Source: a virus. Taken from it: a stretch of 64,000 nucleotides of DNA. The DNA is taken from positions 16,843 through 80,842 of the IMG/VR virus record IMGVR_UViG_3300025870_000008; one strand, 5' to 3'. Of this stretch, positions 13,490-22,333 are shown piece by piece (within the stretch, counting starts at the first letter, position 1; every line of letters begins with the position of its first letter). The notes under the pieces were generated by a model. The model saw only the letters and a list, made by a program, of their open reading frames with translations, was not told the origin of the DNA and ran no database searches. Both the position numbers and the translations under genes were made by a program.

Positions 13490-14419
13490 ATGAGCATACA
13501 ATGTAAAATATGTGATTCTACTTTTAAATCAGAAAGATCTTTGCATACCCATATCAAAGCTCATGGAATTTATTTATCAGATTATTATATAACATACTAT
13601 CCTAGATATAATTTATATACAAATGAATTAATTCCTTTTAAAAATAAAGGGCAATATTTTAATACGTTTTTTTCAAATAATGTTGAATTGGAAAAGTGGT
13701 TGGCGACAGCCGACTACGAACATGCACAACAAATTTTATTATTAATGCTTAAAAATAGAATAATTAGTAAAAATTTACAATATGCTCCTAATCATTTAGA
13801 ATTAAAACTGCTTGACTTACCAGAAATAAAAATATATAAAGAATTTTTTGGGTCATATAATGAAGCCTGTCGAAGGCTTCAGGTTGAGCCTTTATTCAAC
13901 CAAAGCATAAAAAGTAAATTTTTAGAAAAAAATAAAAATTTAAAAATTTTAGAGATATTAATTGATACTAGAGAGCAGCAACCTTTAAAATTCGAAAAAA
14001 GTCGTTCTATGAAATTAGATTTCGGGGACTATACTGTTGCAGGTCAAGATTACACAGCTACATACATAGACAGAAAATCAGAAACAGATTTTAAATCAAC
14101 AATGACTGTAGGATTCGAAAGATTCAATAGGGAAATGCAAAGATGTATGGATATTAATGCTTTTATGTATATAGTAATAGAAAGCTCTATAGATAAAATA
14201 AAAAGAAATAACAATTCTGGGATCCATAAATCAAATTTAAAATTTATATGGCACCAAATGAGAGTTATGTCTCATAATTATGCCAGGAGATGCCAATTTG
14301 TTTTTTCTGGAGGGAGAAAAAGATCTCAAAACTTAATTGAACTTCTCTTAAGAGGCGGGGAAGACTTATGGAATGTTGACTTGCAATACTATATCGACAA
14401 TAGAATATTAAAATTATGA
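13490..14419 (+). CDS. ERCC4-type nuclease with C2H2 zinc finger
   Basis: 309 aa. It begins with a C2H2 finger (CKICDSTF...LHTHIKAH, residues 5-25). Near residue 157 starts an ERCC4/XPF-type nuclease domain with LIDTREQQPL, then GDYTVAG, then YIDRKSETDF, in the canonical order D-x-REQ, GDY, (E/D)RK; the usual GDx(n)ERK glutamate is Asp here. It probably cuts branched DNA, and its position next to TerL suggests clearing structures before packaging. It overlaps TerL by 4 bp (ATGA). Confidence 0.8.
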   Translation: MSIQCKICDSTFKSERSLHTHIKAHGIYLSDYYITYYPRYNLYTNELIPFKNKGQYFNTFFSNNVELEKWLATADYEHAQQILLLMLKNRIISKNLQYAPNHLELKLLDLPEIKIYKEFFGSYNEACRRLQVEPLFNQSIKSKFLEKNKNLKILEILIDTREQQPLKFEKSRSMKLDFGDYTVAGQDYTATYIDRKSETDFKSTMTVGFERFNREMQRCMDINAFMYIVIESSIDKIKRNNNSGIHKSNLKFIWHQMRVMSHNYARRCQFVFSGGRKRSQNLIELLLRGGEDLWNVDLQYYIDNRILKL

Positions 14420-16275
14420 GCTGGGAAAAAGGCAATCAAAAAAGAAACGAAAAAATCGACATTAATTCTTTAATTAGGTCGAAAGAAGGGTTTTTACCTG
14501 AGAAGGAGGCTAAACTTCTTTTGTATCAATTCTTGCGAGAAAATGTCACATTTACCACTAACCTTTTAGCTGGAGTGGATTTATTTCCTTTTCAGCACAT
14601 GGCGGTTAAATCGATGTTTGAATCTGATTATTTCTTGGGCATATGGTCTAGAGGTATGTCCAAGTCTTGGACAACGGGGATTTTTGCATTTATGGATGCT
14701 ATTATGAATCAAGGTGTTGACATAGGAATATTATCAAAATCCTTTAGGCAAGCCAAAATGATTTTTAAAAAAATTGAAGATATAGCTGCAAAACCTGAAG
14801 CTAAATATTTATCCAACTGCATTACAAGAGTATCAAAACAAAACGATGAGTGGGTAATGGAAATTGGTGAAAGTTCAATACGGGCACTGCCCTTGGGGGA
14901 CGGATCGAAATTAAGAGGTTTTAGGTTTCACAGGATTATCATTGACGAAATGCTATTGATGCCAGAAAGAGTTTATAATGAAGTTATCGTACCGTTTCTG
15001 TCTGTAGTGCAAAACCCAAAAGAAAGAGAGGATATGCACAATTTAGAAACAAAACTTATCTCAGAAGGAAAAATGAAAGAAGAAGATAGGTATAAATGGC
15101 CGAACAATAAACTAATAATGCTATCTTCTGCCAGTTACAAGTTTGAATACCTCTACAAACTATACGAAAATTTTGAAAATCTTATCGTTAAAGAGGGGCA
15201 AACTGGAGGAGCGTCTCGATCTATAATGCACTTTTCATACGATTGTGCTCCCAAGCAGTTATACGATCAAAATCTAGTTGAACAAGCTAGATCCACAATG
15301 AGTCAGAGTCAATATGATAGAGAATTTGGTGCGGTATTCACAGATGACAGTTCTGGATATTTCAAGATATCGACGATGGAGAGGTGCACGGTAAAAGAGG
15401 GCGATAGCCCTCATGTAGAAGTAAAGGGTAGCGAAAATGATTCGTATATAATTTCTTTCGATCCAAGTTGGGCGGAATCAGAAAGCTCTGATGATTTTGC
15501 TATACAAGTGTTTAAAATACATAAAAAATCGAACCAAGCTACTTTGGTTCATGTATATGCAATGGCTGGAGAAAATTTAAAAAATCATATTAATTATTTT
15601 CATTATTTACTAACTAGTTTTAATGTGGTTGCTATGGTGGGAGATTACAATGGCGGTGTCCAATTTATCAATGCTGTAAAAGAAAGCTCTTTATTTAAAT
15701 CTTCAAATATAAAATTAAATATAATCGAGACAGAGTTTGATGATCTAGAAAATTATCAAAAATCTTTAATGTCCGCTAAGAGGGAATTTTCCAAAGATGG
15801 CATTCCGTGTTGCCTTAGGAAACCTACTTCCGAATGGATTAGAAGGGCAAACGAATTACTACAAGCTAATTTTGATCATCGAAGAGTATGGTTTGCATCG
15901 CAAGCGGTCGATGATAGTTTTCAATCTCAAAGAAGAAAGAAAGTACCGATCAAAAATTTGCGATTCATGAATTTTACAGATGTTGACGAGAATCAATCTG
16001 AAGGAGCTAGAATGATTGACTTCATAGAGCATCAACAAGAAATGATAATATATACAAAATCTCAATGCGCTCTAATAGAAGTTAGATCCTCACCCCAAGG
16101 AACACAAACTTTTGATTTACCTTTAACACTGAAAAAAACCACTGGGCCTAGTAAGGTAAGAAAAGACTGCTACTCGGCTCTGATTCTAGGATCTTGGATG
16201 GTTAAAATTTACAACGATATTAATAATTCAAAAGAAGAAGCTTTTAATAGCTTTGTTCCAATGTTTATAAAGTAA
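14416..16275 (+). CDS. terL: Terminase large subunit
   Basis: 619 aa, the motor that packages DNA into the prohead. ATPase motifs: adenine-binding FPFQ (about residue 57), a deviant Walker A SRGMSKSW (about 78-86), Walker B RIIIDEM (about 173-179). The C-terminal RNase H-fold nuclease shows acidic positions in SFDPSW (about 350), GDYNGG (about 409) and RKDCYSALI (about 582). The length is typical of T4-like terminases. It is directly upstream of the portal gene, separated by a GTGTA box. Confidence 0.92.
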   Translation: MSWEKGNQKRNEKIDINSLIRSKEGFLPEKEAKLLLYQFLRENVTFTTNLLAGVDLFPFQHMAVKSMFESDYFLGIWSRGMSKSWTTGIFAFMDAIMNQGVDIGILSKSFRQAKMIFKKIEDIAAKPEAKYLSNCITRVSKQNDEWVMEIGESSIRALPLGDGSKLRGFRFHRIIIDEMLLMPERVYNEVIVPFLSVVQNPKEREDMHNLETKLISEGKMKEEDRYKWPNNKLIMLSSASYKFEYLYKLYENFENLIVKEGQTGGASRSIMHFSYDCAPKQLYDQNLVEQARSTMSQSQYDREFGAVFTDDSSGYFKISTMERCTVKEGDSPHVEVKGSENDSYIISFDPSWAESESSDDFAIQVFKIHKKSNQATLVHVYAMAGENLKNHINYFHYLLTSFNVVAMVGDYNGGVQFINAVKESSLFKSSNIKLNIIETEFDDLENYQKSLMSAKREFSKDGIPCCLRKPTSEWIRRANELLQANFDHRRVWFASQAVDDSFQSQRRKKVPIKNLRFMNFTDVDENQSEGARMIDFIEHQQEMIIYTKSQCALIEVRSSPQGTQTFDLPLTLKKTTGPSKVRKDCYSALILGSWMVKIYNDINNSKEEAFNSFVPMFIK

Positions 16276-16301
16276 CTTTAATTTTACTTTTTAACTTTTA
16301 T

Positions 16302-16306
16302 GTGTA
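16302..16306 (+). promoter_or_regulatory. Late-type GTGTA box upstream of portal gene
   Basis: GTGTACTAT, 23 bp before the ATG at 16325. A matching TATACAC 9 bp downstream makes an inverted repeat of the box. Confidence 0.45.
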
Positions 16307-16324
16307 CTATTAATATACACAGCT

Positions 16325-18400
16325 ATGAGCGAAAAAACAAAACGAAAGTACATTAAGAAGTCCCAATACTGGAACAATATTAAAAAAGAAAACCCTCAAT
16401 CAGGCGGCGGGGGAAAACATATAGAGCCTGTTAGCTGCGGGGATAACTACTATATTAGTAATGCTAGTTATAGTAATAGTTTGAAGCCAGAATTTACTTC
16501 GACCACCTCCGCTAGCAATGTAGTCAGCGATGCTTTAAGAAATGTTGACTCTTCCACTACGAGAACTAGAGGCAGAGCTGGAATCAAGAATTTAGCTCAT
16601 AAATATAAAAATATTTCTGATGGAGTACTACCTTATAATGTAAGCTCTGACGGTGTAGATGTTCGGGAGAGTATTGAGTTATGCCAAAAAGCATATGCCA
16701 ATATACCTATATTTAGAAACGCTATAGATGTTATGTCTGAGTTTTCAAATTCTGAAATATATCTTGAAGGCGGCAGTGAAAGTGCTAGAAATTTTATATA
16801 CAAATGGTTTGAGAAAATAAACTTATGGAAATTAAAAGATCAGTATTTTAGAGAATATTATAGATCTGGAAATATATTTTTATATAGAATTGATGGGACT
16901 TTTAATAAAAATGATATTATTAATTTAAATAAAGTTTATGGAGCTGAATATAATAAATATCTAAACCCTGGTAAAATACCAGTAAGATATATACTACTCA
17001 ATCCTTACGATATATCTTCAAATAGAGCAACTTCGTTTGAATCAGGAGCGTATAAAAAAGTTTTATCAGAATACGAGTTAGAAAGGTTAAAAAACCCTAC
17101 AACTCAAGAAGACCAGGATATATTCGATTCGCTAGACGATAAAACAAAAAAATTGATAAAAAAAGGTGGGTTTCATAGAACTGGAGTGTTAATGCCTCTA
17201 GATCCAGAAAAGTTAATATACTCGTTTTACAAAAAACAAGATTACGAACCTTTTGCTGTACCATTTGGGTTTCCAGTTTTAGATGACTTGAATTGGAAAA
17301 TAGAGCTTAAAAAAATTGATCAAGCAATTAGCAGAACTATTGAAAATGTAGTACTATTAATTACTATGGGAGCTGAACCTGACAAAGGAGGGGTCAACCC
17401 GCATAGTTTAACTGCTATGCAATGTTTGTTTCAAAACGAAAGTGTTGGTAGGGTGTTAGTCAGCGACTATACAACAAAAGCAGACTTCGTAATGCCAGAT
17501 GTTAATAAAATTTTAGGCCCTCAAAAATACGAAATAGTCAATCAAGATATTCGAGAGGGCTTGCAAAATATTATAGTAGGTAAAGAAAATTATTCTAGCA
17601 CTCAAATAAAAGCTCAAATATTTTTAGAAAGATTAAAAGAAGCTAGAAATGCATTTATAAATGATTTCATCATGCCGCAGGTAAAAATATTATGCAAAAG
17701 CATGGGTTTTAGAAAATACCCAACGGTTAAATTTCAAGAAATAGATATCAAAGATGAAGTTCAATTCCAAAGAGTGATAACTAGATTGCTAGAGATTGGA
17801 ATTATTACACCTGAGCAGGGTATGAATGCAATTCGAACAGGGTTGTTTCCTCATGCAGACGATTTAGAACAAGCTCAAGAAAAATATATAGAAGATAGAG
17901 AAAAGGGGATGTATAATCCTTTAGTTGGCGGAGTACCTTTGGTTGAAGCTGCAGGGGCTGAAGAGGATCGGGGATTACAAAAACAACAAATAAAAGAATC
18001 AACCAAACAGCAGAAAATAAACCAAAACAAGCCAGAGCAACAAGCTGTGAAAAAAGAGCCTGGCAGACCTACGGGAGCTACAGCAAGTAAAAATTATTCA
18101 AGAAAAAATATTCAAAATATTATTTATGAAATAGAAAAATTACGATCATTAGCTTCTGATAAGATTAAAAAAACTCATAAAGTTAAAAGGCTAAACAAAG
18201 AACAAAATAAAATTATAGATACTCTTACGGAATCTATAGTTATATCAACTCAAAAAACAGAATGGGGTAAACAATTAGATAGTTGTATAAAAAAACCAGA
18301 AACCTTAGAAAAGCTAAACAGCTTAAGAGAGGTTGCAGAAGTTGGTAGCAAGCACGGCCTTCCCGAGTATCCAGCTGCAATATTATATCACAGCCAATAA
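16325..18400 (+). CDS. Portal protein
   Basis: 691 aa. The portal forms the dodecameric ring through which DNA enters and leaves the head. The call rests on position after TerL, on the length and on the portal-like core: long helices in the middle (SRTIENVVLLITMGAEP, about residues 337-353; IKAQIFLERLKEARNAFINDFI, about 428-449), a wing segment with beta strands before it, and a basic Gln/Lys-rich C-terminal tail (from about 560). The first 100 residues are low-complexity and may extend into the head. Confidence 0.85.
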   Translation: MSEKTKRKYIKKSQYWNNIKKENPQSGGGGKHIEPVSCGDNYYISNASYSNSLKPEFTSTTSASNVVSDALRNVDSSTTRTRGRAGIKNLAHKYKNISDGVLPYNVSSDGVDVRESIELCQKAYANIPIFRNAIDVMSEFSNSEIYLEGGSESARNFIYKWFEKINLWKLKDQYFREYYRSGNIFLYRIDGTFNKNDIINLNKVYGAEYNKYLNPGKIPVRYILLNPYDISSNRATSFESGAYKKVLSEYELERLKNPTTQEDQDIFDSLDDKTKKLIKKGGFHRTGVLMPLDPEKLIYSFYKKQDYEPFAVPFGFPVLDDLNWKIELKKIDQAISRTIENVVLLITMGAEPDKGGVNPHSLTAMQCLFQNESVGRVLVSDYTTKADFVMPDVNKILGPQKYEIVNQDIREGLQNIIVGKENYSSTQIKAQIFLERLKEARNAFINDFIMPQVKILCKSMGFRKYPTVKFQEIDIKDEVQFQRVITRLLEIGIITPEQGMNAIRTGLFPHADDLEQAQEKYIEDREKGMYNPLVGGVPLVEAAGAEEDRGLQKQQIKESTKQQKINQNKPEQQAVKKEPGRPTGATASKNYSRKNIQNIIYEIEKLRSLASDKIKKTHKVKRLNKEQNKIIDTLTESIVISTQKTEWGKQLDSCIKKPETLEKLNSLREVAEVGSKHGLPEYPAAILYHSQ

Positions 18401-18406
18401 TTTATT

Positions 18407-18411
18407 GTGTA
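18407..18411 (+). promoter_or_regulatory. Late-type GTGTA box
   Basis: GTGTACAAG, 16 bp before the ATG at 18423, preceded by an A/T run. Confidence 0.4.
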
Positions 18412-18422
18412 CAAGTTGAATA

Positions 18423-19007
18423 ATGAAGAATTTTATTACTATTGACTTATCAAACTTAATAAACGAAAAAGATTTATTCTGCAAAGACTGTGGAAACTCT
18501 GAAGAAATATCCATGGAGTCATGGGCAGAAGAAAAAAATAAAGGTAAAACATTAAACAAGCCCTTTAGAACCCCAAAGGGTCCAAAAAAGTTTTCAGTAT
18601 ATGTGAAAAACGAAAAGGGTAACATTGTTAAGGTTAACTTTGGAGATCCCAATATGTCAATAAAGCGAGATAGTCCAGAAAGAAGAAAGTCTTTCAGGGC
18701 TCGGCATAACTGCGCTAATCCTGGACCAAAAACAAAAGCTAGGTATTGGTCTTGCAGGCAGTGGAGAGCTGGCTCAAAAGTCGAAGGTTCGGATAAAAGT
18801 TTTTCAGAAGAAGATCTTGAGAAGCTATTATTAGAAGAGCTAGACGAGTCAGAAGCTAAAGACAGTAAACCAGGATTGTGGGAAAATATTAGAAAAAAGA
18901 AAAAAAGGGAGGGAAAAAATTACCAACCAGCAAAACCTGGAGATAAAGATAGGCCGTCAAAAGATGCTTACAAAAAAGCTCAAAAATCTAAAAAGGATAA
19001 AAAATAA
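18423..19007 (+). CDS. Basic virion-associated protein of conserved phage type (194 aa)
   Basis: It starts with a CxxC pair (FCKDCGNS). The central segment (KKFSVYVKN..NIVKVNFGDPNMSI, SPERRKSFRARHNC, KARYWSCRQW, about residues 57-116) matches a conserved phage protein type I recognise from large marine phages but cannot name. The C-terminus is highly basic (KKKKREGK, KKAQKSKKDKK) and probably disordered. Position between portal and protease genes suggests a component of the prohead interior or core. It abuts the gmd gene with no gap. Confidence 0.65.
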   Translation: MKNFITIDLSNLINEKDLFCKDCGNSEEISMESWAEEKNKGKTLNKPFRTPKGPKKFSVYVKNEKGNIVKVNFGDPNMSIKRDSPERRKSFRARHNCANPGPKTKARYWSCRQWRAGSKVEGSDKSFSEEDLEKLLLEELDESEAKDSKPGLWENIRKKKKREGKNYQPAKPGDKDRPSKDAYKKAQKSKKDKK

Positions 19008-20060
19008 ATGAGTGTTAAAAAAGTTTTCATAAGTGGAATTACTGGTCAAGATGGAAGTAATATGTGCGATTATTTATTGCAAAATCATGATTTAGAAATC
19101 TTTGGCGGTATACGAAGGATAAGTGTTAAAAACTATAAAAATATTAAACACTTAAAAGATAACCCCAAAATAGAACTTGTAAATTTTGATTTAAGTGATC
19201 CTTATAGTATTAGAAATGCTATAGAAAATATTAAACCAGATTACTTTATAAATTTTGCGGCTCAATCTTTCGTGCAGTCTAGTTGGGATTTCCCAATTCA
19301 AACTATGACTGATAATGCGGTCAGTATTACTCATATGTTAGAGTCGATAAGGTTGTTCGCTCCTAAGTGTAGATTTTATAATGCAGGATCTTCCGAAGAG
19401 TTTGGCGATGTAATTTCAGAGATGCAAGACGAAGAGCATCCATTAAGACCGCAATCTCCTTATGGAGCTTCTAAATGTGCCGCGAGGCATATTGTTAGAG
19501 TGTACAGAGAATCTTATGACCTTTATGCTATACAAGGTTGGCTATTCAACCACGAGGGAAGCCGAAGAGGAACAGAGTTTGTAACAAGAAAAATCAGTAA
19601 AAATATAGCTAAATTTGTTTTTGACTTAGAGAATGGAGAAGATCCCAAACACCTAGAACTAGGCAATCTTGACGCGTTAAGAGATTGGACTGATTCTATT
19701 GACTTCATGTCGGGAGTATGGTTAATGCTAAACCAGAAAGCAGACCCTAAGGAGTATGTCCTAGCAAGTGGAAAAACATATTCCATAAGAACTTTTCTAG
19801 AAGAAACTTTAAAACATGCAAAAATAAACTTTAAAACAGAAGGGGAAGGTTTAGAAGAAAAATATTACACTTCAGACGGAAAATTAATTGTATCTATTAA
19901 TCCAGTATTTTATAGACATGCTGAAGTTAAACTTTTATGCGGAAACCCTAAAAAGGCTGAAAAAGAATTGGGTTGGAGAAGAAAAATTAAATTTAAACAG
20001 TTAGTTCGAAAGATGTTTGATAGTGATTATAACTTTTTTAAAAATAGGTGTATATATTAA
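19008..20060 (+). CDS. gmd: GDP-mannose 4,6-dehydratase
   Basis: 350 aa extended short-chain dehydrogenase. The NAD(P) motif GITGQDGS is at 10-17, the active-site Ser/Glu region in GSSEEFG (about 126), the catalytic YGASK (about 151-155), and the family signature NHEGSRRGTEFVTRK at about 181. It turns GDP-mannose into GDP-4-keto-6-deoxymannose, the first step to GDP-L-fucose. It is unusual in lying inside the head-gene operon, flush with its neighbours on both sides. The partner enzyme Fcl is at 61902-62834. Confidence 0.9.
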   Translation: MSVKKVFISGITGQDGSNMCDYLLQNHDLEIFGGIRRISVKNYKNIKHLKDNPKIELVNFDLSDPYSIRNAIENIKPDYFINFAAQSFVQSSWDFPIQTMTDNAVSITHMLESIRLFAPKCRFYNAGSSEEFGDVISEMQDEEHPLRPQSPYGASKCAARHIVRVYRESYDLYAIQGWLFNHEGSRRGTEFVTRKISKNIAKFVFDLENGEDPKHLELGNLDALRDWTDSIDFMSGVWLMLNQKADPKEYVLASGKTYSIRTFLEETLKHAKINFKTEGEGLEEKYYTSDGKLIVSINPVFYRHAEVKLLCGNPKKAEKELGWRRKIKFKQLVRKMFDSDYNFFKNRCIY

Positions 20061-20063
20061 TAT

Positions 20064-21629
20064 ATGAATTTTAAATACAAAACATCATTTTCCGATCATT
20101 TAAAAATAAATAATTTTTTTTCGTCAAACTCTTCTTTTACAAGTCAAGCTTCTATTGATAATCTACAATCTTTGATTCCTGAAGAGATAGATTTTGAAAA
20201 AAATATAGATTTAATTGGAACTGCATTTAACGCTGCAGTTATAAATTCTTTTAATAAAAATGGAGATGGTATCAATACTTCCACAGCAAAACAAATAAAA
20301 GATTTTTTTATTCATAAGCCTACTAATATAGAACACAATAAAAGAAAAGTAGTTGGACATATTATTTCTAGTGGGTATTCAGAATATAACTCCGACAAGA
20401 TACTGGAAGATGTTCCAGATGATTTTTCTGAAAAATTTAACATTGCATTAGGAGCATTGGTTTATTCAAATTCTTTTCCTGAGTTCGCCGATCTTTTACT
20501 TAAATCTAATGATCAAGCTAATACATTATATCACAGTATTTCTGCGAGTTGGGAGCTTGGTTTTAATGAATATCATATTGCTGTTGGCAGTCAAGATTTA
20601 AAAGATGCAGAAATTGTAACCGATTCAAAACAGATTGAAGAGCTAAGTGAATACCTATCGTCTTTTGATGGCGATGGAACTTTAGAAGATGGAACCCCTG
20701 TATTTAGGTTAGTAGTTGGTGAGGTTTATCCTCTTGGAATTGGGTTTACTTCTAATCCCGCTGCAGATGTAAAAGGTTTAATTATTAAAAAAAATAACTC
20801 TGAAAATACAGAGGAGATAGAAGCTGAAAATGAAACTTATAAAAAAAAAGAAATAAAAAAAATTTCCCAAAACGAAAAAATTGATGTAAATAACAATATT
20901 AACCAAATTTCAAATATGCAAAATCAAGAACTCATTGAACAATTTAAGTCTCTCTTAGAGGAAAAAATGCCAGAGCATAATTTCTCTCAAGAGGCAGTTG
21001 CTAATATCGGACGCGTGATTGGAGATGCTATCAAATCCAAAAGCGAACAGTACGAAAAAGAACTTTCCGATATCAACTCCCAAAAAGAGGAGCTTGCTGC
21101 TGTTGAGGCAAAAATGAAAGAAGACATCGAGTCTTTAAAAAGTCAGCTGACAGCTTCCGAAGAAAAAGTGCAAGAGTTAGCCCAACAAATCGAAGCGAAA
21201 CAAAAAGAAGAAGCTTTTAATTCAAGAATGGAACTTATTGAATCAATATACGAATTATCTGCGGATGACAAAACAATGTTAGCTAAAGAAGTTCAAGGTC
21301 TTTCTACTGAAGGTTCTGGTTTTGACGAATATCAAGACAAATTAAAGGTCATGTGGGCTCATAAGAATAAAGAGCATATCACTGAACAAGAAAAACTTTT
21401 CAATGAAAAAGTTGAAGCTGAAATCGCAAAACGCGCTCAAGAAAAAACAAGCTCTAAGGAAGAGGTTGTTGAGAACACTTCGGTAGTTGAAGAAGCTCTT
21501 GCTAATACCGAAGAAGAGCAAAGCGAAGTTTCAACAAACAACAATTTAGAATCTGCAGTTGAAGAACTATCCTTTAGGGAAAAGTTTGCAAACGCATTTG
21601 CTAAAGAAACTGTAACAATTAAATTTTAA
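20064..21629 (+). CDS. Prohead protease-scaffold fusion protein
   Basis: 521 aa. Residues about 30-240 look like a head maturation protease: IEHNKRKVVGHIISSGY with the candidate His (about 94), ALVYSNSFPEF, and HSISASWELGF with the candidate Ser, in the H...S order of the herpesvirus-type prohead proteases. Residues about 240-500 are a charged coiled coil (QYEKELSDINSQKEELAA and following) typical of scaffolds. Fusion of protease and scaffold in one frame would let the scaffold carry its own protease into the prohead. It follows gmd by 3 bp. The catalytic assignment is by pattern only. Confidence 0.65.
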   Translation: MNFKYKTSFSDHLKINNFFSSNSSFTSQASIDNLQSLIPEEIDFEKNIDLIGTAFNAAVINSFNKNGDGINTSTAKQIKDFFIHKPTNIEHNKRKVVGHIISSGYSEYNSDKILEDVPDDFSEKFNIALGALVYSNSFPEFADLLLKSNDQANTLYHSISASWELGFNEYHIAVGSQDLKDAEIVTDSKQIEELSEYLSSFDGDGTLEDGTPVFRLVVGEVYPLGIGFTSNPAADVKGLIIKKNNSENTEEIEAENETYKKKEIKKISQNEKIDVNNNINQISNMQNQELIEQFKSLLEEKMPEHNFSQEAVANIGRVIGDAIKSKSEQYEKELSDINSQKEELAAVEAKMKEDIESLKSQLTASEEKVQELAQQIEAKQKEEAFNSRMELIESIYELSADDKTMLAKEVQGLSTEGSGFDEYQDKLKVMWAHKNKEHITEQEKLFNEKVEAEIAKRAQEKTSSKEEVVENTSVVEEALANTEEEQSEVSTNNNLESAVEELSFREKFANAFAKETVTIKF

Positions 21630-21641
21630 CAAAAACGAAAA

Positions 21642-22316
21642 ATGCATAAACTATTACCATTTAGACAATATGATGAAAAAGATGTTATTAATCTTTTCTC
21701 CCTTGAGATTACTAGTGCCGAGAAAGCACTTAAGTATATAAACCTAGTTCCTGGCGGGGAAACCTATTCAACTGGAGCTAACTGGTCTGGTACTGCTGTA
21801 TCAGTTAGATCAACCGACATTGGAAAATTCGGAGGTGACCAACCAGGTAGAGTAAACGATCCTTATTTAGGAGCCATTGGTTCAGGAAACCAAGGCGATT
21901 ATGCATTACAGCAAGGAAGTTTTTACCCAGAAACCCAAGGTAAAATAGCTCTAGCAGCTGACAACGCAGCAGCTCTAGGTATCACTATCAGGCCAACTCT
22001 CGCATGGGACGAAAATGCAACCAAGTTGTTGGATTACCCAGTAAAGAAAGACGAGCTTCAATGTGTGCTTCCTGGAGAAGCAGTGCCTGTAGCCACTAAA
22101 GGATTCTTTACACTTACAGTGGGAACAGCAGCAACTGATTCTGTTGGTATTTGGCATGGTTCAGGAATTGCAGCTGGAGGAATTGTTCCAGGCTCTAAAT
22201 TAAAAGTCTCAAGCAATGGAAAGCTTACTTTGGATGATAGCAAGGTTGTTGTAGCAACAGTTGTTGCCACAGGAAAAAATGCTGGCAAAGATGTTGCCTT
22301 AGTACAAATTGGATAA
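21642..22316 (+). CDS. Head decoration or stabilisation protein
   Basis: 224 aa, rich in Gly, Ala, Thr and Val. It begins MHKLLPFRQYDEKDVINLFS, a start I associate with capsid-associated proteins encoded just upstream of the major capsid gene in large marine phages. The C-terminal half is beta-rich (FFTLTVGTAATDSVGIWHG, LTLDDSKVVVATVVATG), like an exposed decoration domain. Position between scaffold and capsid genes supports the call. Confidence 0.6.
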   Translation: MHKLLPFRQYDEKDVINLFSLEITSAEKALKYINLVPGGETYSTGANWSGTAVSVRSTDIGKFGGDQPGRVNDPYLGAIGSGNQGDYALQQGSFYPETQGKIALAADNAAALGITIRPTLAWDENATKLLDYPVKKDELQCVLPGEAVPVATKGFFTLTVGTAATDSVGIWHGSGIAAGGIVPGSKLKVSSNGKLTLDDSKVVVATVVATGKNAGKDVALVQIG

Positions 22317-22333
22317 GAAAGGAATTTAAAATT

